Assembly: GCF_007197755.1 (NCBI RefSeq)
Contig: NZ_CP041636.1
Location: forward strand, 2,206,001-2,270,000
Source: Ferrovibrio terrae
Lineage (GTDB): Bacteria > Pseudomonadota > Alphaproteobacteria > Ferrovibrionales > Ferrovibrionaceae
Length of the DNA: 64,000 bases
Direction: 5' to 3'
Both the position numbers and the translations under genes were made by a program. Shown here piece after piece: positions 19,086 through 28,440 of this stretch (positions within the stretch are counted from its first letter, which is position 1; the number at the start of each line of letters is the position of its first letter). A model generated the notes under the pieces. The model was not told the DNA's origin. It was given only the letters and a program-made list of their open reading frames with translations, and did not search any database.

Positions 19086-19114
19086 TTGAAAATTCGGCAA
19101 ATTCTCGCAAGATT
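19086..19114 (+). promoter_or_regulatory. Candidate sigma-70 promoter for the FKBP gene
   Basis: TTGAAA and AAGATT separated by 17 bases, about 60 bp before the ATG of the cytoplasmic FKBP gene. The -35 box is good and the -10 box is moderate. This is pattern matching only. Confidence 0.4.
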
Positions 19115-19176
19115 CGCCCTTCCATAACCCCTTAACAAAGCTGGGCAGGGAGGAATTTGCTTGATATTCTCAGGGC

Positions 19177-19590
19177 ATGGGAGTGCTTGATTCTCTACTG
19201 GGGGCTATCGGCCTCGGCGGTAAACAGGAAGCCGTCAATATGCGCCAGACCGCATCGGGGATGCGCGTCGGGGATATTGTCGTGGGCTCGGGCGCCAAGG
19301 CCGAGAACGGAAAGATGGTTTCCGTGCATTACGCCGGGTGGATTTGGGAAAACAACAAGCCCGGCCGCATGTTCGACAGTTCTTACAAGCGCGGACAGCC
19401 CTTTGAATTCGCCCTGGGTCAGGGCAAGGTGATCAAAGGCTGGGACGAAGGCGTCCTCTACATGAAGGTCGGGGGCAAACGTGCCCTGCTGATCCCGTCC
19501 TATCTTGGCTATGGCGCGCGCGGCAACGGCCGCATCATCCCGCCGGGCGCCACGCTGTTTTTTGAAATTGAACTGGTCAACGTCCGCTGA
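19177..19590 (+). CDS. FKBP-type peptidyl-prolyl cis-trans isomerase, cytoplasmic
   Basis: A 137-residue protein without signal peptide. The FKBP fold is clear: VSVHYAGWIWENNKPGRMFD, SSYKRGQPFEFALGQGKVIK, GWDEGVLYMKVGGKRALLIP and LGYGARG, ending with IIPPGATLFFEIELVNV. These residues form the hydrophobic proline-binding pocket. It catalyses prolyl isomerisation during protein folding. The upstream frame closes at a TGA 13 bases before the ATG, which fixes the start. It is followed by a second FKBP gene with an export signal. Confidence 0.92.
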   Translation: MGVLDSLLGAIGLGGKQEAVNMRQTASGMRVGDIVVGSGAKAENGKMVSVHYAGWIWENNKPGRMFDSSYKRGQPFEFALGQGKVIKGWDEGVLYMKVGGKRALLIPSYLGYGARGNGRIIPPGATLFFEIELVNVR

Positions 19591-19708
19591 CGGATCGTCT
19601 GCGGTCGGTTGAATGGCGCCGCGCCACGCTGCTGCCTTAATGCGGCGGCAGGTTGCCCGCCGTTATCATTCGTCCGCACATTTTTTCATGAACAGGGAGC
19701 TGCTTTCG

Positions 19709-20140
19709 ATGTCGTTGTCTCGCCGTGCTTTCGCCAGCCTCGCCGCTGCTGCCGCCCTTCTGGTGGCTCTGCCTGCCACTGCGCAGGAAAAGACCACCGC
19801 GTCGGGTCTGCGCTATACCGACACCAAGCTTGGCAACGGCGCGACCGCGCAGCCCGGCCAGACCGCCACCGTGCATTACACCGGCTGGCTCTATATCGCT
19901 GGCGAAAAGGGCCGTCAGTTCGACAGCTCGCGCACCCGCGGCCAGCCATTCTCCTTCCCGCTGGGCGGCGGGCGCGTGATCAAGGGCTGGGATGAAGGCG
20001 TGGTCGGCATGAAGGTGGGCGGCCAGCGCACCTTGATCATCCCACCGCAGATCGCCTATGGCGCACAGGGCGCCGGCGGCGGTGTGATCCCGCCGAATGC
20101 GACGCTGATATTCGATGTTGAACTCATGGATGTGAAGTAA
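19709..20140 (+). CDS. FKBP-type peptidyl-prolyl cis-trans isomerase, exported
   Basis: A 143-residue protein with an N-terminal signal (SLSRRAFASLAAAAALLVAL, cleavage after PATAQ) and an FKBP domain: ATVHYTGWLYIAGEKGRQFD, SSRTRGQPFSFPLGGGRVIK, GWDEGVVGMKVGGQRTLIIP, GVIPPNATLIFDVELMDV. It acts in the periplasm as a folding catalyst. The twin Arg in the signal leaves Tat export possible. AGGGAG lies about nine bases before the ATG at 19709; a longer reading from 19688 is possible. It is probably a duplicate of the neighbouring cytoplasmic FKBP. Confidence 0.92.
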   Translation: MSLSRRAFASLAAAAALLVALPATAQEKTTASGLRYTDTKLGNGATAQPGQTATVHYTGWLYIAGEKGRQFDSSRTRGQPFSFPLGGGRVIKGWDEGVVGMKVGGQRTLIIPPQIAYGAQGAGGGVIPPNATLIFDVELMDVK

Positions 20141-20162
20141 ACACTTCACGGATTGCGCAATA

Positions 20163-20210
20163 AAAAAACGGCCGGCCAGGAAATACCCCGGGCCGGCCGT
20201 TTCTGTTTGT
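20163..20210. terminator. Bidirectional terminator between FKBP and acnA
   Basis: A 12-bp perfect stem AAACGGCCGGCC / GGCCGGCCGTTT with a 13-base loop. It has an A-run on the left and a T-rich tail on the right, so it can stop transcription from both converging genes. Confidence 0.88.
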
Positions 20211-20228
20211 GCGATCTGCAGTGTTGCG

Positions 20229-23200
20229 TTACGCGGCCTTGGCCAGGTTGCGCAGCACATAATGCAGGATGCCGCCGTTCTTGTAGTAATCGATCTCGTC
20301 AAGCGTATCGATGCGGCACAGTACTTCGATGGTCTGGGTCGAGCCGTCGGCGCGGGTGATGGTCACCGGCGTCTTCATGCGCGGTTTCAAGCCGACAGCA
20401 ATACCGGAGATGTCGAACTTCTCCGAGCCGTCGAGCTTGAGGTCGAAGCGGGTCATGCCGTTGAGGAACTGCAGCGGCAGCACGCCCATGCCCACCAGGT
20501 TCGAGCGGTGGATGCGCTCGTAGCTTTCGGCGATCACGGCCTTCACACCCAGCAGGATGGTGCCCTTGGCCGCCCAGTCGCGCGAGGAACCGTTGCCGTA
20601 TTCCTTGCCGGCCACGATCACCAGCGGCGTGCTGGCAGCCTTGTACTTCATGGCAGCGTCATAGATCGACATCACCTCGCCATGCGGCATGTGCTTGGTG
20701 ATGCCGCCCTCGGTGCCCGGCACCATCTCGTTCTTGATGCGGATGTTGGCAAACGTGCCGCGCATCATGATCTCGTGGTTGCCGCGACGGGCGCCATAAG
20801 AGTTGAAGTCGGCGTAATTCACCTTGTGGTCCATCAGGTACTTGCCGGCCGGACCATCCTTTTTGATCGAACCGGCAGGCGAGATGTGGTCCGTGGTGAT
20901 CTTGTCGCCCAGGATCGCCAGCAGACGGGCGCCCTTGACGTCGGTGATCGGCGCCGGCGTCGTGCTCATTCCCTCGAAATACGGGGGATGCTGCACGTAG
21001 GTCGAGGCGATGTCCCAGCCATAGGTCTGGCTGCCATCGACCTTGATCTTGCGCCAGTTCACGTCGCCCTTGAAAACATCGGCGTAGCGCTTCTTGAACA
21101 TCGCGGGCGTCACGTACTTGCGCACGGTGGCGGCGATTTCCTTGTTCGAGGGCCAGATGTCCTTCAGGTAGACCGGCTTGCCCTTCTTGTCATGGCCGAG
21201 CGGTTCGTTGGCCACGTCCATGTTCAGGTTGCCGGCCAGCGCATAGGCCACCACCAGCATCGGCGAGGCGAGATAGTTCGCCTTGGTCAGCGGATGGACG
21301 CGGCCTTCAAAGTTGCGGTTGCCCGACAGTACGGCGCCGACGACGAAGTCGTTGTCGGTGACGGCCTTCGAGATGTTGTCCGGCAGCGGGCCTGAATTGC
21401 CGATGCAGGTCGTGCAGCCGTAGCCGACAATCTGGAAGCCCAGAGCATCGAGATCCTTCTGCACGCCAGACTGTGCCAGATAGTCGGTGACGACCTGACT
21501 GCCCGGAGCGAGCGAGGTCTTCACCCACGGCTTGGTGGTCAGGCCCTTCTTGAGCGCATTGCGCGCCAGCAGGCCCGCACCCAGCAGCACACTCGGGTTC
21601 GAGGTGTTGGTGCACGAGGTGATCGCGGCGATCACCACGTCGCCATGGCCGAGATCAAAATTGGCGTTCTCGACCTTGGCGCGGAAGTCCACGGCGGTCT
21701 TCTTGCCATAGAAGTTGCTCATCGCATCCTTGAACTCGACCGCGGCGCGGCTGAGCGGCACGCGGCCTTCCGGGCGGGTCGGGCCGGCCAGCGAGGGCTC
21801 GACCGTCGAGAGGTCGAGTTCCAGCGTGTCGGTAAAGACCGGATCGACGGCCTTCGGGCCGCGCCAGAAGCCTTGCGCCTTGGCATAGGCTTCCACCAGC
21901 TTGACGCGCTCGGGGTCGCGGCCGCTGGCCTTCAGATAGGCGATGGTTTCGCCATCGACCGGGAAGAAGCCGCAGGTGGCGCCGTATTCCGGTGCCATGT
22001 TGGCCACCGTGCAGCGGTCGGCGATCGACAGTTCGTCCAGGCCGGGGCCGTAGAATTCGACGAACTTGTTGACCACGCCCTTCTTGCGCAGCATCTGCGT
22101 CACGGTCAGCACCAGATCGGTGGCCGTGGTGCCTTCCTTCGGCTTGCCCGAGAGGCGGAAGCCAACGACTTCCGGCAGCAGCATGGAGATCGGCTGGCCC
22201 AGCATAGCGGCCTCGGCCTCGATGCCGCCCACACCCCAGCCCAGCACGGCCAGACCATTCACCATGGTGGTGTGGCTGTCGGTGCCGACCAGCGTGTCGG
22301 GATAGGCAACTTCAGTCTTGCCGTCGATGCCGGTCCACACGGTCTGCGCCAGGTATTCAACGTTCACCTGGTGGCAGATGCCGGTGCCCGGCGGCACGAC
22401 GCGGAAGTTGTCGAAGGCGGTCTGGCCCCAGCGCAGGAAGGCGTAACGCTCGCCGTTGCGCTCGTATTCCAGGTCGACGTTCTTCTGGAACGCGCCCTTT
22501 GTGGCCGAATAGTCCACCATCACCGAATGGTCGATCACGAGATCGACGGGCGACAGCGGATTGATCTTCTTGGTGTCGCCACCCAGCTTGGTCATGGCAT
22601 CGCGCATGGCGGCGAGATCCACCACGGCGGGGACGCCGGTGAAGTCCTGCATCAGCACGCGGGCCGGACGGTAGGCGATCTCTCGATCCGAGCGCTTGTC
22701 CTTCAGCCACTGGGCGACGGCCTTGAGGTCGTCGACCGTCACGCTGCGGCCGTCTTCGTAGCGCAGCAGGTTTTCCAGCAGCACCTTCATCGAATAGGGC
22801 AGGCGGGTGAGGTCGCCCAGGCCAGCCTTCTCGGCGGCCTTGATGCTGTAATAGGCGTAGCTCTTATTGCCGACCTTGAGCGTGCGGCGGGTCTTCAGGG
22901 TGTCATGGCCCACCACGATCGGCACGGCGCGGGCGGCACCGATGCTCTTGCTCGCGGTCTTGGCGGGCGCTTTGCGGATGGCCGCCTTCTTGACGGCGCC
23001 CTTCTTGGTGCCAGCCTTTTTGATGGGGGGGGTCTTCTTGCGGGCGGCGGCGACCTTCCTGGCGGCCTTCTTCACCGCCTTGCGCGCAACGGCCTTCCTG
23101 GCGGCCTTAACCACCTTCTTGGCCTTCACAGCCTTCTTGGCGCTCTTGGCGGCCTTCTTGGTCTTGACCACCTTCCGGGCTGCCTTGACTGCTTTCTTGG

Positions 23201-23282
23201 CTTTCACGGCCTTGTTGCCCTTGGCTTTCGCCGGGCTCTTCGCCTTCGCGGCCTTGCGCTTAGTCTTCTTCGCGGCTGTCAC
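20229..23282 (-). CDS. acnA: Aconitate hydratase A with a Lys/Ala-rich histone-H1-like N-terminal tail
   Basis: A TCA-cycle enzyme that isomerises citrate to isocitrate with a 4Fe-4S cluster. It is 1017 residues long against about 890-900 for the family. Residues from about 126 are ordinary Acn[47 protein letters not shown] (cluster Cys), [16 protein letters not shown] and [17 protein letters not shown]. Residues 1-113 are a tail with about 39 Lys and 7 Arg in 110 positions, almost all the rest Ala/Val, and no Asp or Glu. The GTG at 23282 has AAGGA eight bases upstream. No stop or frame change separates tail and enzyme. An internal GTG near the domain edge (about codons 123-124) could give a tail-less form but has no clear ribosome binding site. 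The gene is divergent from the acyl-CoA ligase gene; the 274-bp gap should hold both promoters. Confidence 0.93.
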   Translation of the reverse strand: MTAAKKTKRKAAKAKSPAKAKGNKAVKAKKAVKAARKVVKTKKAAKSAKKAVKAKKVVKAARKAVARKAVKKAARKVAAARKKTPPIKKAGTKKGAVKKAAIRKAPAKTASKSIGAARAVPIVVGHDTLKTRRTLKVGNKSYAYYSIKAAEKAGLGDLTRLPYSMKVLLENLLRYEDGRSVTVDDLKAVAQWLKDKRSDREIAYRPARVLMQDFTGVPAVVDLAAMRDAMTKLGGDTKKINPLSPVDLVIDHSVMVDYSATKGAFQKNVDLEYERNGERYAFLRWGQTAFDNFRVVPPGTGICHQVNVEYLAQTVWTGIDGKTEVAYPDTLVGTDSHTTMVNGLAVLGWGVGGIEAEAAMLGQPISMLLPEVVGFRLSGKPKEGTTATDLVLTVTQMLRKKGVVNKFVEFYGPGLDELSIADRCTVANMAPEYGATCGFFPVDGETIAYLKASGRDPERVKLVEAYAKAQGFWRGPKAVDPVFTDTLELDLSTVEPSLAGPTRPEGRVPLSRAAVEFKDAMSNFYGKKTAVDFRAKVENANFDLGHGDVVIAAITSCTNTSNPSVLLGAGLLARNALKKGLTTKPWVKTSLAPGSQVVTDYLAQSGVQKDLDALGFQIVGYGCTTCIGNSGPLPDNISKAVTDNDFVVGAVLSGNRNFEGRVHPLTKANYLASPMLVVAYALAGNLNMDVANEPLGHDKKGKPVYLKDIWPSNKEIAATVRKYVTPAMFKKRYADVFKGDVNWRKIKVDGSQTYGWDIASTYVQHPPYFEGMSTTPAPITDVKGARLLAILGDKITTDHISPAGSIKKDGPAGKYLMDHKVNYADFNSYGARRGNHEIMMRGTFANIRIKNEMVPGTEGGITKHMPHGEVMSIYDAAMKYKAASTPLVIVAGKEYGNGSSRDWAAKGTILLGVKAVIAESYERIHRSNLVGMGVLPLQFLNGMTRFDLKLDGSEKFDISGIAVGLKPRMKTPVTITRADGSTQTIEVLCRIDTLDEIDYYKNGGILHYVLRNLAKAA

Positions 23283-23556
23283 GGGGCAATCCTTTCGTAG
23301 CGGAAACAATATTGTACGGCTGGTCGGGCGGGCGGGACGGCCCGTGCTGATGCCGCAAATAGGTGACGCAAAACCAACCTTTTGCCAAGCAGTTTCGGCT
23401 GGAGGAAAGTTCAATGGGGGTCGAAATTTAGGCAAGACAAGGGGGCTGTCCCGGGGGGGAATCTACCGCCCCTTGACGGGGATTGGCCCGGACCTTTATC
23501 AACGAGTGATAACGACGGCGTGGCTACGGTTACGTCGCGGAGCAGGAGGCGAACAT

Positions 23557-25536
23557 ATGTCCGAGACGTCGGGGAAACCCGATGGGCGTGACCCGTTGGG
23601 CCGCGATACCATCCCGAAGTTCTTCGCCTACAACGCCCGGCATCGCCGCGACCGCCCCGCCATGCGCGAAAAAGCGCTGGGCATCTGGCAGACCTGGACC
23701 TGGGGCGAGGTCAATGGCCGGGTGCGCGATCTGGCCGGCGGCCTGGCTGCGCTGGGACTGCGGCGCGGCGACAAGGTCGCCATCATCGGCGACAACCGGC
23801 CTGAACTGTACTGGACCATGGCCGCTTCCCAGGCGCTTGGCGGCATTCCGGTGCCGGTCTACCAGGACAGCGTCGCCGACGAGATACAGTATGTGATCGA
23901 GCATGCCGAGGCGCGCTTCGCCGTGGTTGAGAACCAGGAGCAGGTGGACAAGCTGCTGTCGATCCGGGACCGCCTGCCGATGCTGGAGATCATCGCCTAT
24001 GGCGATCCGCGGGGCCTGCGTCATTACGATCAGCCTTTCCTGCGCAATCTTGCCGATGTGTCGAAGCAGGGCGCCGCGTACAACACGGCCAATCCGGACT
24101 TTGTCGATGCCGAGATCGTCAGGGGTAACGGCAATGACCTTTCGATCATCTGCTATACGTCTGGCACCACCGGCCGGCCCAAGGGGGTCATGCTCAGCCA
24201 CGATAACGTGGTGCGTTCGGCCAATCTGGCGGTTGCTTTCGACAAGCTGAATGAAAACGATCAGGTACTGGCTTATCTGCCGATGGCCTGGGTCGGCGAC
24301 AACTTCCTGTCCTATGTTGAAAGCGCGGTGACGGGCTTCTGCATGAACTGCCCCGAGTCAGCCGACACGGTGCTGCAGGACCTGCGCGAAGTAGGGCCGA
24401 CCTATTTCTTCGCACCGCCCCGCATCTGGGAAAACCTGCTCACCACGGTGATGATCCGCATGGAGGATGCCGGCACGATCAAGCGCCGCATGTTCCATTT
24501 CTTTATCAGACTGGCGCGACGCGCCGGCCGCAACATCCTGGAAGGCAAGCCGGTCGCAGTCACGGATCGGCTGCTGTATGCGCTGGGCGAAATCCTGGTC
24601 TATGGTCCGCTCAAGAACGTGCTGGGGCTGAGCCGCCTGCGGCTCGCCTATACGGCGGGCGAGGCCATCGGGCCGGATATCTTCGATTTCTTCCGCGCGC
24701 TGGGCATCAATCTCAAGCAACTCTACGGCCAGACCGAATGCACGGTGTATCTGTGCATGCACACCGATACCGACGTGATTCCCGATACCGTCGGTCCGCC
24801 GGCCCCGGGTGTTGAACTGAAGATCGACGAGGCAACCGGCGAGGTGCTGTTCCGCAGCCCCGGCGTATTCGTCGGCTACTACAAGAATGACGCCGCCACC
24901 GCCGAAACCAAGACGGCGGACGGCTGGGTGCATACCGGCGATGCCGGCGTGTTCACAGACAATGGTCACCTGCGCATCATCGATCGCGCCAAGGATGTCG
25001 GCCGTCTCACTGACGGCGCATTGTTCGCGCCGAAATACATCGAGAACAAGCTGAAATTCTTCCCGCACATCAAGGAAGCCGTGGCCTTCGGCGACGGCCG
25101 GGATCATGTCGCCGCCTTCATCAATATCGACCTTGCCGCAGTCGGCTCCTGGGCCGAGCGCAACGGTATTTCCTACGCCTCCTATGCCGACCTTGCCGGT
25201 CGGCCCGAGGTCTATACGCTGATCCGCGGCTGCATCGAGCAGGTCAATCGCGACCTGTCATCCGACAGCAGCATGACGGCGAGCCAGATCAAGCGCTTTC
25301 TGATTCTGCACAAGGAGCTGGATGCTGATGACGGCGAGCTGACCCGCACCCGCAAGGTTCGCCGCAGCACGATTGCCGAACGCTACGGCACGCTGATCGA
25401 AGCGCTGTATTCGGGGCAGCCGTCGATTGCGGTGGAAGCCAAGATCACCTTTGAGGATGGTCGGACCGGCACCTTCAATGCCAACCTGAAGGTCGACGAA
25501 GCCACCACTTATTCGACGATGCGTAAGGCAGGCTGA
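23557..25536 (+). CDS. Long-chain acyl-CoA synthetase-like AMP-binding ligase
   Basis: A 659-residue adenylate-forming enzyme. It activates a carboxylic acid to acyl-AMP and then acyl-CoA in the cytoplasm. The P-loop ICYTSGTTGRPKGVMLSH is at residues 198-215, followed by AYLPMAWVGDN, YTAGEAIGPD, LYGQTECTVY and DGWVHTGDAG. The usual hinge/Lys region reads DRAKDVGRLTDGALFAPKYI. AGGAGG seven bases before the ATG at 23557 fixes the start; the open frame runs 230 codons further upstream across acnA and is not coding there. It is the first gene of a cluster with livGHM, a binding protein, livF and a second ligase, which suggests uptake and CoA activation of an aromatic or fatty acid. Confidence 0.9.
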   Translation: MSETSGKPDGRDPLGRDTIPKFFAYNARHRRDRPAMREKALGIWQTWTWGEVNGRVRDLAGGLAALGLRRGDKVAIIGDNRPELYWTMAASQALGGIPVPVYQDSVADEIQYVIEHAEARFAVVENQEQVDKLLSIRDRLPMLEIIAYGDPRGLRHYDQPFLRNLADVSKQGAAYNTANPDFVDAEIVRGNGNDLSIICYTSGTTGRPKGVMLSHDNVVRSANLAVAFDKLNENDQVLAYLPMAWVGDNFLSYVESAVTGFCMNCPESADTVLQDLREVGPTYFFAPPRIWENLLTTVMIRMEDAGTIKRRMFHFFIRLARRAGRNILEGKPVAVTDRLLYALGEILVYGPLKNVLGLSRLRLAYTAGEAIGPDIFDFFRALGINLKQLYGQTECTVYLCMHTDTDVIPDTVGPPAPGVELKIDEATGEVLFRSPGVFVGYYKNDAATAETKTADGWVHTGDAGVFTDNGHLRIIDRAKDVGRLTDGALFAPKYIENKLKFFPHIKEAVAFGDGRDHVAAFINIDLAAVGSWAERNGISYASYADLAGRPEVYTLIRGCIEQVNRDLSSDSSMTASQIKRFLILHKELDADDGELTRTRKVRRSTIAERYGTLIEALYSGQPSIAVEAKITFEDGRTGTFNANLKVDEATTYSTMRKAG

Positions 25537-25541
25537 CCGGG

Positions 25542-26333
25542 ATGAGTGTTCCAGACAAGAAGATCGGTGACGTCCTGCTCAAGGTCGAGAATATCAGCCT
25601 GTCTTTTGGCGGCGTGAAGGCGCTGACTGATATCAGCTTCGAAATCCGAGAGCAGGAAGTGCTGGCAATCATCGGGCCCAATGGCGCCGGTAAATCGTCG
25701 ATGCTGAATTGCATCAATGGTTTCTATCATCCGCAGCAGGGCACAATTACCTACCGCGGTGAAAAGCGGAAACAGATGCGACCGCATCAGGCGGCCACAC
25801 AGGGCATCGCGCGCACCTTCCAGAATATCGCGTTATTCAAGGGCATGTCGACGCTGGACAACATCATGACCGGCCGCCTGCTCAAGATGAAGGCCGGCCT
25901 GTTCACGTCAGCCATTTACAAGGGGCCGGCGGAGCGTGAGCAGATCGAACATCGCGAATTCTGCGAACGCATCATCGACTTCCTGGAAATCGAGGCGATC
26001 CGCAAGGTGCCGGTCGGCCGGTTGCCGTACGGGTTGCAGAAGCGTGTTGAGCTGGCGCGCGCCCTGGCCGCCGAGCCGACGCTGCTGCTGCTCGACGAAC
26101 CGATGGCCGGCATGAACCTGGAAGAAAAACAGGATATGTGCCGCTTCATCCTGGATGTGAACGATGAATTCGGCACCACCATCTGCCTGATCGAGCATGA
26201 CATGGGTGTGGTGATGGATATTTCCGACCGCGTCGTGGTGCTCGACTACGGCCGCAAGATCTGTGACGGCGTGCCGGAAGACGTAAAGAACAATCAGGCC
26301 GTCATCGACGCCTATCTTGGCGTGCAGCATTAG
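25542..26333 (+). CDS. livG: Branched-chain-amino-acid-type ABC transporter, ATPase LivG
   Basis: A 263-residue cytoplasmic ATPase. Walker A is IIGPNGAGKSSMLNCI (residues 46-61) and Walker B is LLLLDEPMAGMNLEEK; the signature motif is the degenerate VGRLPYGLQKRVELARAL seen in LivG proteins. The last 40 residues (VVLDYGRKICDGVPEDVKNN) are LivG-like. It follows the acyl-CoA ligase stop by five bases and is the first of the transporter genes. The cluster's solute is probably not a branched-chain amino acid, given the flanking CoA ligases. Confidence 0.92.
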   Translation: MSVPDKKIGDVLLKVENISLSFGGVKALTDISFEIREQEVLAIIGPNGAGKSSMLNCINGFYHPQQGTITYRGEKRKQMRPHQAATQGIARTFQNIALFKGMSTLDNIMTGRLLKMKAGLFTSAIYKGPAEREQIEHREFCERIIDFLEIEAIRKVPVGRLPYGLQKRVELARALAAEPTLLLLDEPMAGMNLEEKQDMCRFILDVNDEFGTTICLIEHDMGVVMDISDRVVVLDYGRKICDGVPEDVKNNQAVIDAYLGVQH

Positions 26334-26345
26334 GGCGGGCGGGCA

Positions 26346-27230
26346 ATGGCATTTTTCCTGGAAGTCCTGATCGGCGGCCTGATGGCCGGTGTGATGTATT
26401 CGCTGGTGGCGCTCGGCTTTGTGCTGATCTTCAAGGCATCCGGCGTGTTCAATTTCGCGCAGGGCGCGATGGTGCTGTTCGCCGGCCTGTTTTTCGTTGG
26501 ATTCAGCGAGATGGGCGTGCCGGTGTGGCTGGCGCTGCTGCTGACCGTCGCCGTCATGGTGGTGCTGGCCGGCGTGATCGAGCGGCTGGTGTTGCGCCAT
26601 CTGGTCAACCAGGAAGGCATCATCCTGTTCATGGCCACCATCGGCGTATCCTTCTTCCTCGACGGTTTCGGCCAGACTATCTGGGGCAGCAACGTGAAAC
26701 AGCTGGATATCGGCATCCCGACCGATCCGATCTTCCTGATGGACGGCGAGATTCTGATCCAGTCCTTCGACCTCTGGGCTGCGCTGGTGGCCGGCACGCT
26801 GCTGGCGGCGCTGGTGGTGTTCCAGAAGACCCGCACCGGGCGCGCGCTGCGCGCGGTGGCCGACGATCACCAGGCCGCGCAGTCGGTCGGCATTCCGCTC
26901 AATGTGATCTGGATTATCGTCTGGGCGATTGCCGGTCTGGTCGCGCTGGTGGCTGGCGTCATGTGGGGCTCCAAGCTCGGCGTGCAGCCGGCCATTGTCA
27001 GTCTCGCGCTCAAGGCGCTGCCGGTGCTGATCCTCGGCGGCTTCACATCCATTCCGGGTGCCATCATCGGCGGGCTGATCATCGGCGCCGGCGAAAAGCT
27101 GGCCGAGGTCTATATCGGGCCTTTCGTGGGCGGCGGCATCGAGAACTGGTTCGCCTATGTGCTGGCGCTGGCCTTCCTGCTGGTCCGGCCACAGGGCCTT
27201 TTCGGCGAAAAACTGATCGAACGCGTGTAG
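26346..27230 (+). CDS. livH: ABC transporter permease LivH
   Basis: A 294-residue inner-membrane permease with about eight helices. The start GGLMAGVMYSLVALGFVLIF with NFAQGAMVLFAG is the LivH hallmark, and LRAVADDHQAAQSVGIPLN is the cytoplasmic coupling region. It pairs with the LivM permease 22 bp downstream to form the channel of the transporter. Confidence 0.93.
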   Translation: MAFFLEVLIGGLMAGVMYSLVALGFVLIFKASGVFNFAQGAMVLFAGLFFVGFSEMGVPVWLALLLTVAVMVVLAGVIERLVLRHLVNQEGIILFMATIGVSFFLDGFGQTIWGSNVKQLDIGIPTDPIFLMDGEILIQSFDLWAALVAGTLLAALVVFQKTRTGRALRAVADDHQAAQSVGIPLNVIWIIVWAIAGLVALVAGVMWGSKLGVQPAIVSLALKALPVLILGGFTSIPGAIIGGLIIGAGEKLAEVYIGPFVGGGIENWFAYVLALAFLLVRPQGLFGEKLIERV

Positions 27231-27252
27231 CGGCCAGCGAAGGATTATTCAC

Positions 27253-28317
27253 ATGCTCTACCGCGAATCCGGACAATACAAGACCACTTACAGCGCCGAT
27301 CAGGCGATCTTCACCATCCCGCAGGACCGCGTGTTTTTCGCGTTGCTGATGCTGGTGGCGTTTGTCGGCATTCCGATGGTGGCGACCAACTATGTCTACA
27401 CCGCGCTGCTGATCCCGTTCCTCTGTCTCTCGCTGGCGGCGCTCGGGCTCAACATTCTGACCGGCTATTGCGGCCAGCTTTCACTCGGTACCGGGGCTTT
27501 CATGGGCGTGGGTGCGGTCACTGCCTGGAACCTTGCAACGCGCATGCCCGACCTCAATCTTCTGGTGGTGTTTGCGCTGGCCGGGCTGGTCACCGCGGCA
27601 GTTGGCATGTTCTTCGGTCTGCCGTCCTTGCGCATCAAGGGCTTCTATCTCGCCGTCGCCACGCTGGCGGCGCAGTTCTTCCTGCCCTGGCTGTTCGTCA
27701 AATGGGGCTGGCTCACCAACCATGCGACGTCAGGTGTTATCACTGCGCCGCAGCTCAGGATTCTTGGCTGGGAAGCAGATACGCCGATGGAGAAGTATCT
27801 GCTTGCGCTTGGTATCGTTACGCTGCTGGCGCTGGCGGCAAAGAATCTGGTGCGCAGCAATCCAGGCCGGCAGTGGATGGCGATCCGCGACATGGATATT
27901 GCCGCCGAGATCATCGGCATTCGTCCGGTGGTGGCCAAGCTGACCGCTTTTGCGGTCTCGTCCTTCTATATCGGCGTGGCTGGCGCGATGTACCTCTTCA
28001 TCTATCTCGGCTCCACCGAGCCGGATGGCTTTGGCATCAGCCTCTCGTTCCAGGCGCTGTTCATGATCATTATCGGTGGTCTGGGGTCGATCCTAGGCAG
28101 TTTTCTCGGCGCCTTCTTCATCCTGCTGCTGCCGATCTTCCTGACCCGGGTGCCGCCCACACTCGGCTTCGACCTGTCGACTGCCTTGGTGTCGCATCTG
28201 GAATTCATGGTTTTCGGCGCCCTGATCGTCTTCTTCCTGATCGTCGAGCCGCATGGCCTTGCCCGGCTCTGGCAGATCGCCAAGGAAAAGCTGCGTATCT
28301 GGCCGTTCCCTTACTGA
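27253..28317 (+). CDS. livM: ABC transporter permease LivM
   Basis: A 354-residue inner-membrane permease with about nine to ten helices. ALGLNILTGYCGQLSLGTGA is the conserved LivM motif near the start, and GRQWMAIRDMDIAAEIIGIR is the coupling loop that docks on the ATPase. It heterodimerises with LivH. The gap to the binding-protein gene is 123 bp and contains a candidate promoter. Confidence 0.93.
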   Translation: MLYRESGQYKTTYSADQAIFTIPQDRVFFALLMLVAFVGIPMVATNYVYTALLIPFLCLSLAALGLNILTGYCGQLSLGTGAFMGVGAVTAWNLATRMPDLNLLVVFALAGLVTAAVGMFFGLPSLRIKGFYLAVATLAAQFFLPWLFVKWGWLTNHATSGVITAPQLRILGWEADTPMEKYLLALGIVTLLALAAKNLVRSNPGRQWMAIRDMDIAAEIIGIRPVVAKLTAFAVSSFYIGVAGAMYLFIYLGSTEPDGFGISLSFQALFMIIIGGLGSILGSFLGAFFILLLPIFLTRVPPTLGFDLSTALVSHLEFMVFGALIVFFLIVEPHGLARLWQIAKEKLRIWPFPY

Positions 28318-28366
28318 TCTACCCTTCTGAGGCCCGCGATACCTGCGCGGCCGGGGAAAACCGGGT

Positions 28367-28395
28367 TTGTACTGTGTTTTTAGCGTGCTAGGCTA
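28367..28395 (+). promoter_or_regulatory. Candidate internal promoter before the binding-protein gene
   Basis: TTGTAC followed after 16 bases by TAGGCT (or after 17 by AGGCTA), about 50 bp before the ATG of the solute-binding protein. An extra promoter here, with the terminator after that gene, would explain separate high expression of the binding protein. Confidence 0.4.
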
Positions 28396-28440
28396 ACTGC
28401 AATTCCTGCCGGATAAGGCAGGTATAACCGGGAGGATAAA

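Noticed and set aside
22900-23282. Separate histone-like gene fused by annotation to acnA
   Set aside because: No stop, frameshift or new ribosome binding site separates tail and enzyme; the frame is continuous, so a real fusion is the simpler reading.
21645-23300. 551-codon plus-strand open frame ending in a Gly/Leu-rich stretch
   Set aside because: Antisense to aconitase; the Leu/Gly-rich end is only the complement of the Lys/Ala codons of the tail.
22867-23556. 230-codon N-terminal extension of the acyl-CoA ligase
   Set aside because: The extension is antisense to acnA; AGGAGG just before the ATG at 23557 and the normal enzyme length fix the shorter form.
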